Assembly (NCBI GenBank): GCA_003952965.2
Contig: CM025853.1
Span: forward strand, 22,862,778-22,926,777
Direction of reading: 5' to 3'
Source: Morella rubra
Lineage: Eukaryota > Streptophyta > Magnoliopsida > Fagales > Myricaceae
DNA: 64,000 nt
The position numbers and the translations under genes were made by a program. The notes under the pieces were generated by a model. The model saw only the letters and a program-made list of their open reading frames with translations. It ran no database searches and was not told where the DNA came from. The stretch's first letter is position 1. Each line of letters begins with the position of its first letter. Of this stretch, positions 1-12,248 are shown piece by piece.

Positions 1-119
1 TGGCTGGGAGAAAGAACTCCCTAAATCAGCTCGCTATTCCAAAAATCACTATCATTTTACCAAATAGCAGGAGTTAGAAAGACCTTTTTAATCACATTCA
101 CATTTTTTTCAGGTGATAA

Positions 120-986
120 AATGTGCCACATTTATGCCTTGTCTTATGAACTGTGGCTACCTAAATCTACTATCTCGGTTCTCTATGTTCCCTGTGTTAC
201 TTCTGTTAGAGCTGCTTGTGCCTTCCAGAAAACTCAATCAGACAAGAACCCTTGAATCTTAAAGGATTATGTTGGTATACAAACATACCTACATGAGCAT
301 GAGGCATTATCCTGTTGGATTAGGATAAGGAGCTGTAGTGCAGTACAATTGTCAGATGCAAGGCATAATTCACTATCTATGTTTGGTTTCTTAGACTTAT
401 CTAGAAAACAGAAATTTACAATTTTCAATAATTTGCTTGATAATTTATAAGCCAGGTTTTTGTGTACTGTGTAAGAGCACATTCTTACGTGTTAACAATG
501 ATTTATAATCTAATAATCGTGTGGTCTTTGTTTCATTATGAGAATGCTACTGTTTCCCTTGAAAACTGATAGTGGATGCCATAAAGCAGTTTTGTTTTAT
601 ACACTGATCCAAAACTAAATAGAAGTCAAAGTCAAAACCTTATGTTTTCTTATTGGACATTACTGTATTGTTCCTCATCTGTCGCGTTTTTAATCGCCGT
701 CCATCATTCAAAGTTCAATTCTTTATAAGGAGTACAGAAGTTATCATTTCCTGAATGCTGCATTTGACCTAAATTTTCCTGTTCCATAGTTTTGTCATAA
801 GCGGGTCAAGTTTTGGTCAACTTCAAGATATAAGCTCAAAAGTTGACTTTGAACCAGTGCGCTGATGTTAAGTTTGTGCTTGCTTGTAAATGCAACCTTC
901 TAAATTAGTTAATTAGACATCCATTTATGATTGTGTGCTTCTACAGCCTTGCTGAGCAACTGGAATCAATTAGTGAATCACTGGAT
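120..986. repeat. Tandem duplication, copy 1 (PWD intron plus part of an exon)
   Basis: This segment recurs directly after itself at 987-1957. The core at about 240-660 matches 1102-1522 with a constant offset of 862 bases and no difference that I can see. The part at about 680-800 has lost many short pieces relative to copy 2, and the offset has grown to about 970 by the end. The unit consists of intron sequence plus the first 41 bases of a PWD exon. Confidence 0.9.
946..986 (+). pseudogene. Truncated duplicate of a PWD exon
   Basis: The stretch encodes the same [14 protein letters not shown] residues as the real exon at 1916-2000 and has the same acceptor-like tacag in front of it. After the Asp-Glu of SLDE it runs into the start of the second repeat unit instead of continuing into the [14 protein letters not shown] part. 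No donor site follows at the matching place, so it is most likely skipped. If it were spliced in, it would disrupt the protein. Confidence 0.8.
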
Positions 987-1957
987 GAATGTGCACATTT
1001 ATGCTTAGTTTATGAATTGTGGCTACCTAAATCTTCTATTCGGTTCTCTATGTTCCTGTGTGTTCTGTTAGAGCTGCTTGTGCCTTCCAGAAAACTCAAT
1101 CAGACAAGAACCCTTGAATCTTAAAGGATTATGTTGGTATACAAACATACCTACATGAGCATGAGGCATTATCCTGTTGGATTAGGATAAGGAGCTGTAG
1201 TGCAGTACAATTGTCAGATGCAAGGCATAATTCACTATCTATGTTTGGTTTCTTAGACTTATCTAGAAAACAGAAATTTACAATTTTCAATAATTTGCTT
1301 GATAATTTATAAGCCAGGTTTTTGTGTACTGTGTAAGAGCACATTCTTACGTGTTAACAATGATTTATAATCTAATAATCGTGTGGTCTTTGTTTCATTA
1401 TGAGAATGCTACTGTTTCCCTTGAAAACTGATAGTGGATGCCATAAAGCAGTTTTGTTTTATACACTGATCCAAAACTAAATAGAAGTCAAAGTCAAAAC
1501 CTTATGTTTTCTTATTGGACATTACTGTATTGTTCCTCCCCCCCACCCCAAAAACAAAAAGAAAGAAAGGAAAAAAGCACAGAAAAATCTGTCGTTCTTT
1601 TATCAACTTCCACCGTTTTTAATCGCCGTCCATCAGTTCAAAGTTCAATCCATCTTTATAAGGAGTACCCAGAAGTTATCATTTCCAAAATGAATGCTGC
1701 ATTCCAAGTGACCTAAAATTTTCCTGTTCTAAGTTACTTGTATTTTAGAAATAGTTTTGTCTATTTTAAGCGGGTCAAGTTTTGGTCAACTTCAAGATAT
1801 AAGCTCAAAAGTTGACTTTGAACCAGTGCGCTGATGTTAAGTTTGTGCTTGCTTGTAAATGCAACCTTCTAAATTAGTTAATTAGACATCCATTTATGAT
1901 TGTGTGCTTCTACAGCCTTGCTGAGCAACTGGAATCAATTAGTGAATCACTGGATGA
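987..1957. repeat. Tandem duplication, copy 2
   Basis: This is the second unit of the duplication and ends inside the intact PWD exon. It is about 100 bases longer than copy 1. The extra length sits mainly at about 1530-1770, including a C-rich and A-rich stretch at 1537-1580. This copy continues smoothly into functional exon sequence, so it is probably the one nearer to the ancestral state. Confidence 0.85.
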
Positions 1958-4900
1958 GCGTGGCCTCTCTGCGCTGGCTTTGTTTTTGGAGTGTAAGAAG
2001 GTGAATCTTCACTTTTCAATCTTCTTGATTGTCATCAAATTGATGTCATTTATCTGCATAGCTAGCATCTGAAATCGAAACCAATGCTGTTGTAAGCTCA
2101 ATAATGTTGTCCAGGTTTAATTCTGAGGATTGAGTAAGTCATTGGTATAAAATAAAGAGGATATAGTAATTCTATATGTAGGGATTTCTGTAATAGGGTT
2201 ATTTGTGGGACATACCCACATTGACTCCACTATCTACTGTTGGAAGCTATATTTGTCCATATGTATGATTATATTAATATAACTCAAGCCAAGCATAATA
2301 GTGAATAGTATTGCTGCTGATGTACTCATTTTTTGTACCTTGACTATAGAGGTCAGGCAAGATTTCGGTGAAAAAAGTTGTGCTTGAATCATATATCTTG
2401 GTTTCCAAAATGGGCTTTTGGAACTCTAAGAAGCCCTTAGAGGAGTCCCAAATCACCATAAAAAACCTCCCTGACAACAGTTGCATAACTGCATCACTGT
2501 TTTAGGTGTCTTAAACTCATTGAATTCTATTGTGAACCGGAAATAGTGCATACGTACTCTTCAATGCAGTGGGAACAAGACGATGTGACAAACTACGATA
2601 GTCGTTTGAGGTTCCATTGTGATAGAGCCATAGGCGTAATTTTAGTCTTTAGCAGCCTTAGCAGAACAGAATTTGAGGTTTTGGTATGGAGGCTAACAGT
2701 GACGACAAACTAAACCCATAAAGAAAACGAAAACGAAACCGAAACGAAAACGAGAGATATGGATTAGAGTACTGGCTCTGATACCATGACAATATTTGAG
2801 GGAATTGACCGAATGCTTTGGCTGTGTGTATACTTCTCATTGTATAGAGGTTTGAAATCAAGCTATACAAGGTACATTATCAATATACAAGGAAAGAAAT
2901 CAAGTATCGAACTAAACTAGGAAAGAAAAGAAGTAACCATTGCTATACATAGCTGTAGAATAATAGAGAGTTAAGGGAAGATATGGTGCGTAAATGACAG
3001 CAAAGCTGTCCGTTGACAGCAAGTGCAACTACCACGTGAGATTAGAGTGATGAATCTCAATATTGCTGATTTTTTTTTTTCTGACTGACTTTTTTTTCCT
3101 TAAGATCTTGTTCTCTCAAAAGTGTTTCGATTATGCCCTTCTTCTCATCATCACCTTTATGCTTTTTTCTCAGAGCCAACTCCAAAGTAGTGGTAATGGG
3201 CTTTTAAATTGCAGCCCTCATATTCTTGATATGTGTGTGTCTGTTTGCACATGCACTCGATTGCATAGAGAGCTTGAAGTTGGATCTAGATAATTTGAGT
3301 TCAATTTATGATAGGCTCACTGTATGTTACTGTAAGTCTTCTGTCTTATCAAGTTCCAAATTAGAGTCTTGAGCCTTCACAAGTCCAGGAAAAAACTAAG
3401 GTCTTGGAGCTGTAGCCTTAACTATTGCAGGAGACTTCTGGAACCATGCATCTTTTTTCCAAAGAAAAAAACCTTCTATTCTTCTTGTATGTTTGATTGC
3501 ATTGTTTTCATCTGATCTTTTGTCCTGAAAACATCGTAGAGCTCAAATGTCTTTTTGTTATGGTCACTGGAGCATAATTCCAACTGGTGGAGTTTGCCTT
3601 ACCAAGTGTCCAAATACTATGCTCAGATAGGTGCTGACCAAGTACTCTAGAAGTAAGTATGTTTATGTGGAACAACTTCCATAAAAAAATTAACTGGCAA
3701 GAAAAAGCTAAAGAAAATTAATATTTCTGCTTATATACATAGGTAGGTTAGGGTTTGGAGTTGATATTATGTAAATCTGTGAAATCTTAACCAGATAACT
3801 AAAAGAAAAAGAGAAATTAGAAACAATGTATGGTCCATAAAGCAAAACACAATGTTGTTGTTTTCGTACTTTACATTAGTACTTGACTATGAAGGTTGTC
3901 CTTCCACATTCACCATGTTATTGCATTCCACATTTTAGCTGATCTTGTGTAACTTTGTCCATGTTGTTTAGAGTTAATGATTGGTTTTGCTGTACCTGAT
4001 CATAACTGGCTAAGGGTTTTGTGTATTTCCAGAGTTTGGATAATGTTGAAGGATCAAGTAATGTAGCAGGAAACAGAGGCACAGATCTCTTATTTAAAAC
4101 CATGCAATCTTTGAGTGCTCTCAGAGAAGTAATTGTAAAGGGTCTTGAAAGTGGCCTTAGAAATGATGCGTCTGATACTGCCATAGCCATGCGTCAAAAG
4201 GTGAGACCATTTTCTTTTTTGACACTTATATAGAATGAACTTCAAAGGGCGACATTTGAGATGGCATTATCTGATTCTCTCTCTCTCTCTCTCTCTCTCT
4301 TGGGAGGACAGTGGCGTCTATGCGAGATCGGACTCGAGGACTATTCATTCATTCTTCTGAGCAGGTAATAAGATTTGAGTTTGCTGGTTTGTTCTTAAAT
4401 GGTGGAGATCAGAAGACCTTAAATGTTAATACTGTTGTGTACATCTGATGAATCCGAAATACTCTTCCTCTGACCCAGTGGCTTGTTGGATACTTGTCAA
4501 TGTTAGTCATCTATCAGCACATATCTAACCCACTGAGACTATGATTCTATTATTACAGAATTAACCTGTGCTGGAAAAGAATATAAAATAGAAAGAAAGA
4601 TAGATAGATAGAGTTCATATTGATTTAGGTCAAAGGAGTGTGGAAAGATGTTTTTGTACCTTAAAGTTTCAGAAACTGAAAAAAGGATACGGGTTGTCAT
4701 TTGAAGTTTCATAAATTTTTTCTTTGATCCTTTCGTAGTTGTAACAACCGTTGTATGCAAAATCATTTTTAAGTCCAACCCAAAAGTTATTATCTTACAT
4801 TTGTGAGGCAACACTTGTGGCGGTTAACTACCTTGCTGACACATATTGGTTTTAATAGATTTCTCAACATGCTTGACGCTTTGGGAGGGGCTAATTGGTT

Positions 4901-7900
4901 GGCAAAGAGTGTGGAATCAAGGAATATAAGCCCTTGGAATAATCCTCTCAGTGCACTTGTTGTTGGCATTCATCAATTAGGGTTATCTGGTTGGAAACCA
5001 GAAGAATCTGCTGCTATTGAAAATGAGCTCCTTTCCTGGCAAGAGAGAGGTCTTTCTGAAAGGGAAGGTGCCATGATCATCTTTTTGCCTCTAGTCCCTT
5101 AATTGATCATTTGGGTTGTTCGGTGAAATAGTTATGCTTGCATAATAATTCATAATCCTTTTCCTTTTTTTCTGTTTATCTATACCATATTGAAGGAAGT
5201 GAAGATGGAAAGACAATGTGGGCATTAAGGCTTAAGGCTACTCTTGATAGAGCGAGAAGGCTAACTGAAGAATATTCTGAAGCGCTTCTTCAAATATTCC
5301 CTCAAAATGTTGAGGTAAGAAAGGAAAAGGAAACTACATTTTTTTTTTGTTGAGTAAGTGTTCAGTGTAGGAAACTACATTTTTTCCTTCTGGGAATAAT
5401 ATGTATTTACTGTGTCATTAAAGCTTGTATGACCTTAAGCAGTCTACTTAAGGGTGATTGCATTTAAGTTGTCAGAACTGACGAACAACACAGTAGAAGT
5501 ATCACAGCATGTAATGCTAAAGTTCTAACTTCAAAGTAAAGTAACTGTGAGTTCTTACACTTATTTCATGGTTTTTGCAGAGGCTAGGAAACGCTTTCGG
5601 AATTCCTGAGAACAGTGTAAGGACATATACTGAAGCTGAGATCCGTGCTGGGTACGATTTTTTGTTGTCCTTGAGGATTTTTCAAAATGCATTGCAATAC
5701 AAAAAATTTAAAAATATATCTTCTTATGTTGGTTTTTCAGACCATATGATGGAAGAGTTGGTTATCTTATGTTGCTTTCTACTCTCAATGTCATGTTGTA
5801 GGGTAATTTTTCAGGTTTCAAAACTCTGTACGCTTCTTCTAAAGGCTGTTAGAAACACAATTGGTTCTCAGGGTTGGGATGTTCTTGTTCCTGGGGCTGC
5901 TATGGGAACATTAGTTCAGGTACCCTCATCTGCTTTCCCTGTTGTGGGATTGGAAATTTCTGTTGCTGTATTGTAAATTTCACTTTAAGCTGAATATTGC
6001 AAAAAAAAAAAAAATGCTGTAGAAGGTTAAACTAATTGAAGTGGTTGCACAATCACTTAGGAGTAATGTTAAAACGATAAGAATAGGTGTTAAATCACCC
6101 ATTGTTGAAAAGCTTAAGTTGATAAGAAGAGGTGAATTTTGATTATTTAATTTATTTTTTCTAACACTCTTCTTCACATTTGGGCGGGACTCCTTTTATA
6201 CCATGATCAATAATTTATTTTCCAACACTCTAATACAACATTAAATTACCAACTATCCCACAAGTTTAAGTTGATAAGAAGAAGTGAATTTAGTCTTTGA
6301 ATTGATTTTTTACAATAAGAAATTCAAATTTAGCACTCATGTTTTAGAGAAATAAGAATTGAAGTGGTTACAGAATGATGAATCATCTCCAAACATTCAC
6401 GATGAGGGCCCCTTGTCTACCTTGCTTCTTAACTATTTTATTTCACAAGCCTAAAGCAGATGTTTGTGTTTATGGTGGAAAAAGCACTAAAAAATGAGAC
6501 AAGATAGCTTATCCTCTGTTTCTGGATCTACACAAGACTAGATACCCTTATTTGCTTTGGTGGATCTACACTAGACTAGATATGGTATCCTTTGTTTGTG
6601 CAACTTTGGTTCTGAAAGTTAATTAGCGCCACTTATTTTTGGCTTCTCTTTGTTGAATTTTTCTTAATTTATGTTTTAATTTTTGGATGTTTCTTTTGTT
6701 TAATGAATGTGTACTTAAGCAATGGGCCTTATTGCTTGCTTAGTAAATTGTAGTCATCCAAAAAAGAACATAGTGTTGAAGAGTATTTATCAAGCGCACT
6801 CTTGTACCTTGGCAAATTTTCAACTAGAGATAGAGAAGCCAACCCCCTTTGGAGCATTTCGTACATTCTTTTCATATTCTCTGTCTTTTCTTCAGTTGCT
6901 GTCAACAACAAATGGTATTTGCTGAATCTTAAACATAATACCTAAGTCTTCTTATTTCCTTTTTTTCCATCTTTCTTTGTCATTTGTTCTTTTTCAACTT
7001 ACCTTAACTATTGAATGATCCCATGACCCTATCCTCTCAAAACTCTTTTCCATCCACTTTTTCATATTGTTGGACTCCTTTTTCTCTATTTGATGGTTTT
7101 ATCTGTTTCGGGTTTATGCTTGTAGCATGCTGTCATAGTTATGTCTAGCATTGGATCACTTTAGGTGATCCTAGCGAAGTATTTAAAAGAGCTCGAGGGA
7201 TCTGGTACTTCCTTCAGCTATTTTGTCGAGTATTTGGAAGACTATTTTCTTTTTTATTTGACTCTCCACAGAATTATATTTCCCCATCGTCTCTTTCTAA
7301 GGGATATAGCTCTGGTAAAATCCTGTCAGCACATTTTGCTCCCAATTGCATTGCTGGACCGATGAGCACCTTTCAGAAAAATTAACATTGTCCATCCATG
7401 AAAAAAGAAAAATAGAAAGGCAAATACAAAACCAAGAAAGAAAGATATTGCAGGGTCAATACAAAAAAATTTGCTGAGATTGATCCTTAAATAGCCTCTG
7501 AGTTGGTTGATTTATGTCCCAGGGCATTCCTTGTATAGTTTTTGTAAGGTCCATTTTCAATGTATCAGTTGTTAAAAAGATATTTCTAACCTTTTGTGAA
7601 GATCCTGAGGTTCTTTGATTAAAACTATGGTGTAAGAGGGCTGGACTTTTGACCATTATAATTGGCTTAACCCAGTTACTGTATGTAAAATCTCTCCTAT
7701 ATTAGATGAGATAATTTTTTCCCTATATATGGCTCTAATGGTGGAATCCGTTTGGCTTTGAGATAGTAAATTGCTTCTTTGCCCTTTGTATGCTTTGGAA
7801 CAATGAAATAGACCTTCAGCAATTTTTATTGATAAGAGCTGACGATTTATTCACATCTATATAAAAGCTCTATCTTTTGAATCTGCAGGGGTGTTCGTTT

Positions 7901-10900
7901 TGTAAAAAACTGTAGGATTTTGATAGAATTGTGAATATTTATGTAGATTAGAATTTAATAGGTTTTTGTGTAAAAGTTAATGAAAAGTGTTAAAAATATT
8001 GTTTAATAAAAAGGTGTAGAGAGAGATGATTTGATGTAATTGTTTAATAAAAAAAATATTGAAGTTAGGTGAAAAAATATATAGAGGGAAGATTTGTTAT
8101 AAATTTTTTTTTTAAAAGGTATTGGAGTTTGTGTGAAAAGTTGTTGGAGATTGTGTAAAATGTATTGGTGTTTGTGTATGAATTTTTAAGATTTTGGATA
8201 TTGGTTTTGTGAATACATTTGTGTTCTAGAAAAATTGTGAAAACAAACATGCCCTGAGACTTGTCTCCACCCTAGCATTGGAGAAAAATCTATCTTGATG
8301 CTGCTTTAGGTTCTGGGTGTTCCATTGCTTGGCATGTGAGCTTAACATTGTTGGTGACAAGCACGATTAATGGTCGCATTGTGTAAGGTCTTTCTTTAAT
8401 TCCAGTTTCAGGTCATTTTGGAGTTTTGTGGCCTATGGGCTAGTCTGCTTCTTTGTTGTGCATCCCTTTTTTTTTCATCTCATGTTGATTTGCCCGGTCA
8501 AAGAAAGGATTATTGTAAAGAAATTGTCTCATACAGTTTATTTGCTAGTGGATATGGTTTTGAATTTTGACCATTGTAATTCAAAGTATTTTCACATAAA
8601 CTAATAAAGTTATTATAAGATATATATAGGTCTCCATCCATATAAATACCTCACAAGGTGCATACATTAGCTTGTAACCTTGAATAGTACTGTTTGCCTG
8701 TAATCTGGTTTCTTCTAATAGCTTGTTAAAATGTTACTCATCTGTATCACTGTGTTGCTTGACTTCAGGTTCAGAGCATTGTACCTGGTTCGCTACCATC
8801 ATCAGTTCAAGGACCTATTATTCTTGTTGTCAACAAAGCTGATGGAGATGAGGAGGTTTTAAAAATGACTTACCATATCACGCTTATATTTTTTGAATCC
8901 CATAACATCACCATACATAGCATCAATAAGGTAGACAAGTACACTTACATATGAATATTTTTCAGGTAACAGCTGCTGGGAATAACATAGTAGGAGTTGT
9001 TCTTCTGCAAGAGCTTCCTCACTTGTCTCATCTTGGTGTTAGGGCTCGCCAAGCAAGTCTCGTCACTCTAAGCATGCCAGATTACTAACAGATGTTTAGC
9101 TAAAATGTATTACTAAGATCCTAAAATTTGAATGTTAATCTCCAGGAGAAGGTTGTCTTTGTGACATGTGACGATGAGGATAAAATTGATGAAATACAAA
9201 AACTTACAGGAAAATGTGTGAGGTTATGTTTTCTGGAATCTCGTCGTTTTTTTTTTTTTTTTTCATCTATATGCTTTTGAAAATCCCAGTCTTCTTGATG
9301 ATCTACATCATGTTGTCTGATGCTTCAAATGTTTCTTTTGTTTGTTTCTGGTTTTGGGGAATTTTGCAGGTTGGAAGCATCCTCAACAGCTGTTAGTCTA
9401 GTTCCATCTACACCAAATACTAGCAGTCGTGATTTTGCTGTGAAAACTATACCAGATGATGGTTCATCCGGAGTTAAAGCCCCAGGACCTCATGATCCTT
9501 CTTGGTCTGCTGTTAAGGCTCCTTACTCCAATCGGGTAGGATATTGCTTACGTATTCTTCTGGTTTTGCCAACTCCAGAAATCAGATACATTCAAATAAA
9601 GTGATACAAACCGTATCAACATCCAGGGTCCTTTTGCTGGAGGAGTTATACTGCTTGCTGATGCAGATGCGCAGACTTCAGGTTCAAAGGCTGCTGCTTG
9701 TGGTCGCTTGGCTTCTTTGTCAGCAGTTTCTCAGAAAGGTAATACTTGGGGTGATTGGAACTGCATCTTTGTCTCAAACTCCTTGTAAACTGTGTTGAAT
9801 ATTCTTGGAAATACTACCAATACGCCTTGTAAACTGTCTTAAGATCTGATAGTTACAATTAAAAAGGTCATTTGGTGCAATCCTAATAGCCAGATTCTAA
9901 AACAGGGTGCAAATTAAAATTTATTGATAGTTTAGGGGTATAATGCACCATAGATGGTTGTTTGGGGTGCAGAGTGCAGATGATGTGATATTTTGAGGCT
10001 TCAAAGTGTAATTTCACCCAAAGGGAAATTGAGTGCGAGGTTTTGTGGTATTTTTCTACGGCACGTAGGGATAGGGAGAGGGAACTTTGGAAAGATGCCA
10101 GAATTGGCACCACCTCTTTTCTTCAACATTCTTCGAAGGGGAACAATCCCTTCGTCCCTGTTCTCAAGAATAGAAATTTTTGGTTAAGTTCCTGCCTGTC
10201 ATTTCTCTCTGATATTCTGATGGAATCTTTTCTCGTTGATAACAGTCTACAGCGATCAAGGGGTGCCAGCTGCATTTAATGTCCCTGCAGGAGCAGTGAT
10301 ACCATTTGGCTCTATGGAATCGGCATTAAAGCAAAGCAAATCTATGGAAGCATTTAGGTCTTTCCTAGAACAGATAGAAACAGCTAAACTGGAAGGTGGT
10401 GAGCTCGACAAACTGTGCCGTCAGCTACAGGAACTGATCTTTTCCCTACAACCCCCAAAAGACGTCATTGATAGCTTAGGGAGAATATTCCCAGGCAATG
10501 CACGTTTAATTGTTCGTTCAAGTGCCAATGTCGAGGACTTAGCTGGAATGTCAGCTGCTGGACTTTATGATTCAATTCCCAATGTTAGTCCCTCAAATCC
10601 AACAGTGTTTGGAAGTGCTGTTAGTCGTGTATGGGCTTCATTGTACACACGGCGAGCCATTCTTAGCCGACGAGTTGCTGGTGTGCCTCAGAATAAAGCT
10701 TCCATGGCAGTTCTGGTGCAAGAAATGCTTTCACCAGACCTATCCTTTGTGCTCCACACACTTAGCCCAACAGACCAAGATCATAATTCTGTTGAGGCGG
10801 AGATTGCTTCTGGCCTCGGTGAAACTCTGGCTTCAGGCACTCGAGGCACACCCTGGCGATTATCCTCAGGAAAGTTTGATGGCCTAGTGCGAACGCTGGC

Positions 10901-11150
10901 ATTTGCAAATTTTAGTGAGGAGCTTGTGGTACTTGGTGCAGGTCCTGCTGATGGGGAGGTTATCCATTTGACTGTTGACTACAGCAAGAAGCCATTGACA
11001 GTGGATCCTATTTTCCGTCACCAGCTTGGCCAGCGCCTCTGTTCTGTCGGATTTTTCCTTGAACGGAAGTTTGGCTGCCCACAGGATGTGGAAGGATGTG
11101 TTGTTGGCAAAGACATCTACATTGTTCAGACACGGCCACAGCCCCAATAA
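1916..11150 (+). CDS. PWD: Phosphoglucan, water dikinase (PWD/GWD3), 3' portion
   Basis: The enzyme moves the beta-phosphate of ATP onto C3 of glucose units in starch already phosphorylated by GWD1. This opens granules for breakdown in plastids. Exons: 1916-2000, 4033-4200, 4312-4364, 4859-5067, 5196-5314, 5581-5651, 5802-5919, 8769-8855, 8966-9052, 9146-9222, 9370-9535, 9627-9738, 10246-11150 (stop TAA). Phase is consistent at every junction and gives about 750 residues. The phosphohistidine domain lies in exon 8966-9052, where the second His of [12 protein letters not shown] aligns with the GWD-family catalytic His. The long last exon is the PEP-synthase/PPDK-type nucleotide-binding domain ([36 protein letters not shown]) and ends in IVQTRPQPQ. 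Family members have roughly 1200 residues; the transit peptide and the N-terminal CBM20 starch-binding domain should lie to the left of the window. AATAAA at 11574 is a candidate poly(A) signal. Intron 5920-8768 carries a MITE-like element. PWD is preferred over GWD1 because of the overall sequence match. Confidence 0.95.
2773..3060 (-). mobile_element. Probable Copia LTR remnant with tRNA-Met primer site
   Basis: Read on the minus strand, TGGTATCAGAGCCAG follows directly after a CA dinucleotide at 2788-2789. This is the usual layout of a 5' LTR end (..CA) followed by an initiator-tRNA-Met primer-binding site. The putative LTR would run to the right from TGACAATATTTG at 2788. Its outer end and a target duplication are not visible and no coding region is left. 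It lies in a PWD intron. The right boundary is approximate. Confidence 0.45.
4275..4301. repeat. (CT)n microsatellite at a 3' splice site
   Basis: About 12 CT units end some ten bases before the AG acceptor of the 53-bp PWD exon at 4312, so they double as its polypyrimidine tract. Length changes here could affect inclusion of that exon; this is inference. Confidence 0.8.
6078..6300. repeat. Dispersed repeat, related to 19620-19870
   Basis: The phrases about a spacer of accaactat, followed by aagtttaagttgataagaag and gtgaatt, occur twice here. They occur again in similar form at 19620-19870, together with a cluster of aacactc/gacactcccc. They look like pieces of an LTR-type repeat family. Boundaries are uncertain. 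This copy lies inside a PWD intron. Confidence 0.5.
7888..8254. mobile_element. MITE-like element, copy 1 (367 bp)
   Basis: The element starts with GGGGTGTTCGTTTT and ends with AAAACAAACATGCCC, an imperfect terminal inverted repeat. The interior is AT-rich and non-coding, with recurring phrases such as ggagtttgtgtgaaaag and gatgatttgatgtaatt. These recur in the same order at 12249-12677 and, inverted, at 36594-36970. No clear target duplication is seen at this copy. It lies in PWD intron 5920-8768. Confidence 0.75.
9053..9145 (+). other. GC-AG intron in PWD
   Basis: The protein requires ARQ to join EKVVF. The only donor that gives this is after the CAA codon at 9052, where the intron begins GCAAGT and ends in CCAG at 9145. 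GCAAGT is the standard rare GC-type donor. Both neighbouring exons, including the catalytic-His exon just before, keep the reading frame with this junction. Confidence 0.8.
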
Positions 11151-12248
11151 AAATATATTTTCGGAGTCACTATGCTCTTTTAAAGCAGGTTGGCACTTTT
11201 GGCTCAGGAGCAAATGATCTTGACAAATCTAAGCTGGTAGCAGTGGTTTGGAAAACTCTGCCATGTCTACTCTGCACTTGTAGACAGGTATGTATGTGAT
11301 CTCAGGTGACTCATTAGTTGTATCATGTGTGGCTTTTGTAAGCTTGTCACAGACGTATTGACTCGACATGTAGAACACAGCTTTTTGCTGAAAGGGTTGA
11401 GAGAGAGGTTGAACACAGCTTTTCATGGAAATGCGTACATATAATATCGTCTTTTTTCCCTTCCACTGGTGAAGCCAGGTGTGGCTGAGCAGGGGAAGTT
11501 GTCCGCTCTGAAATTGCTGTAACTTTAGAGTTTGGCACAATTTCTGAAATTTTAAGGTATCTATGCTTTGCACAATAAAATGAGATCGCAGAAAATGAAA
11601 ATTGGGATCATTTTGTTATAGTGGAAGGTTATCACAAACAAAATAAAGATATTTTCAATTGATCTTTGCGGTTCCCCTCTAAACCTGCGAGTCCTTTTTC
11701 AAACCTAGGACAACTTTTTATCTATGTATCGAGTTTTATTGATTTGAATTAAAAAAGACGGAAAAGAGGCATGTAGATGGCATCAATCATCAGGCATATT
11801 TACACTGAATAGTCTAGTATAGTTTTTTTTTTTTTTTTTAAAAAAAATCTATTTAATTACGGGTAGAAGAACTAATGTACTGTAGAGAATTTAAATTGAA
11901 TAGGGGTTTTGATATTAGTTCTTGGATATTTCTGCTTCAATTCTGCTTGATATCTTCGGCAGAAATGGAGGCGTAAAGAGAAATTGTGGTATCTTTCCTG
12001 ATGCTTGTGGTATCTGGAAGATTTCATCAAAGGTTCAACACCTCTTTATTAATCTACCTAGTTTGAAAATTATAGCGAGCAATTGTCAATATGCTTTAGT
12101 CTAAAACTCTCCCGTTGGCTGTTGGCCTTGTAGTGAACGCCTCATGTTTATATTACTTCATAAAAAAATACACTTTATATTCTCAAACTATTACAATTAA
12201 TACTCTAAACTACTAAATTTGATACATTGCAGCTCAAATGACATGTAC
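11151..12248. other. PWD 3' UTR and non-genic DNA
   Basis: The first ~430 bases are probably the PWD 3' UTR, with AATAAA at 11574. Beyond that there is AT-rich DNA with a T/A homopolymer run near 11824-11846. I see no gene. Confidence 0.6.

Noticed and set aside
267-482. 71-codon minus-strand open frame, repeated identically at 1129-1344
   Set aside because: The identity comes from the tandem duplication of intron DNA. It resembles no protein and lies in a PWD intron.
10567-10887. 106-codon plus-strand frame inside the last PWD exon
   Set aside because: It is a shadow of the well-supported PWD frame at 10246-11150.
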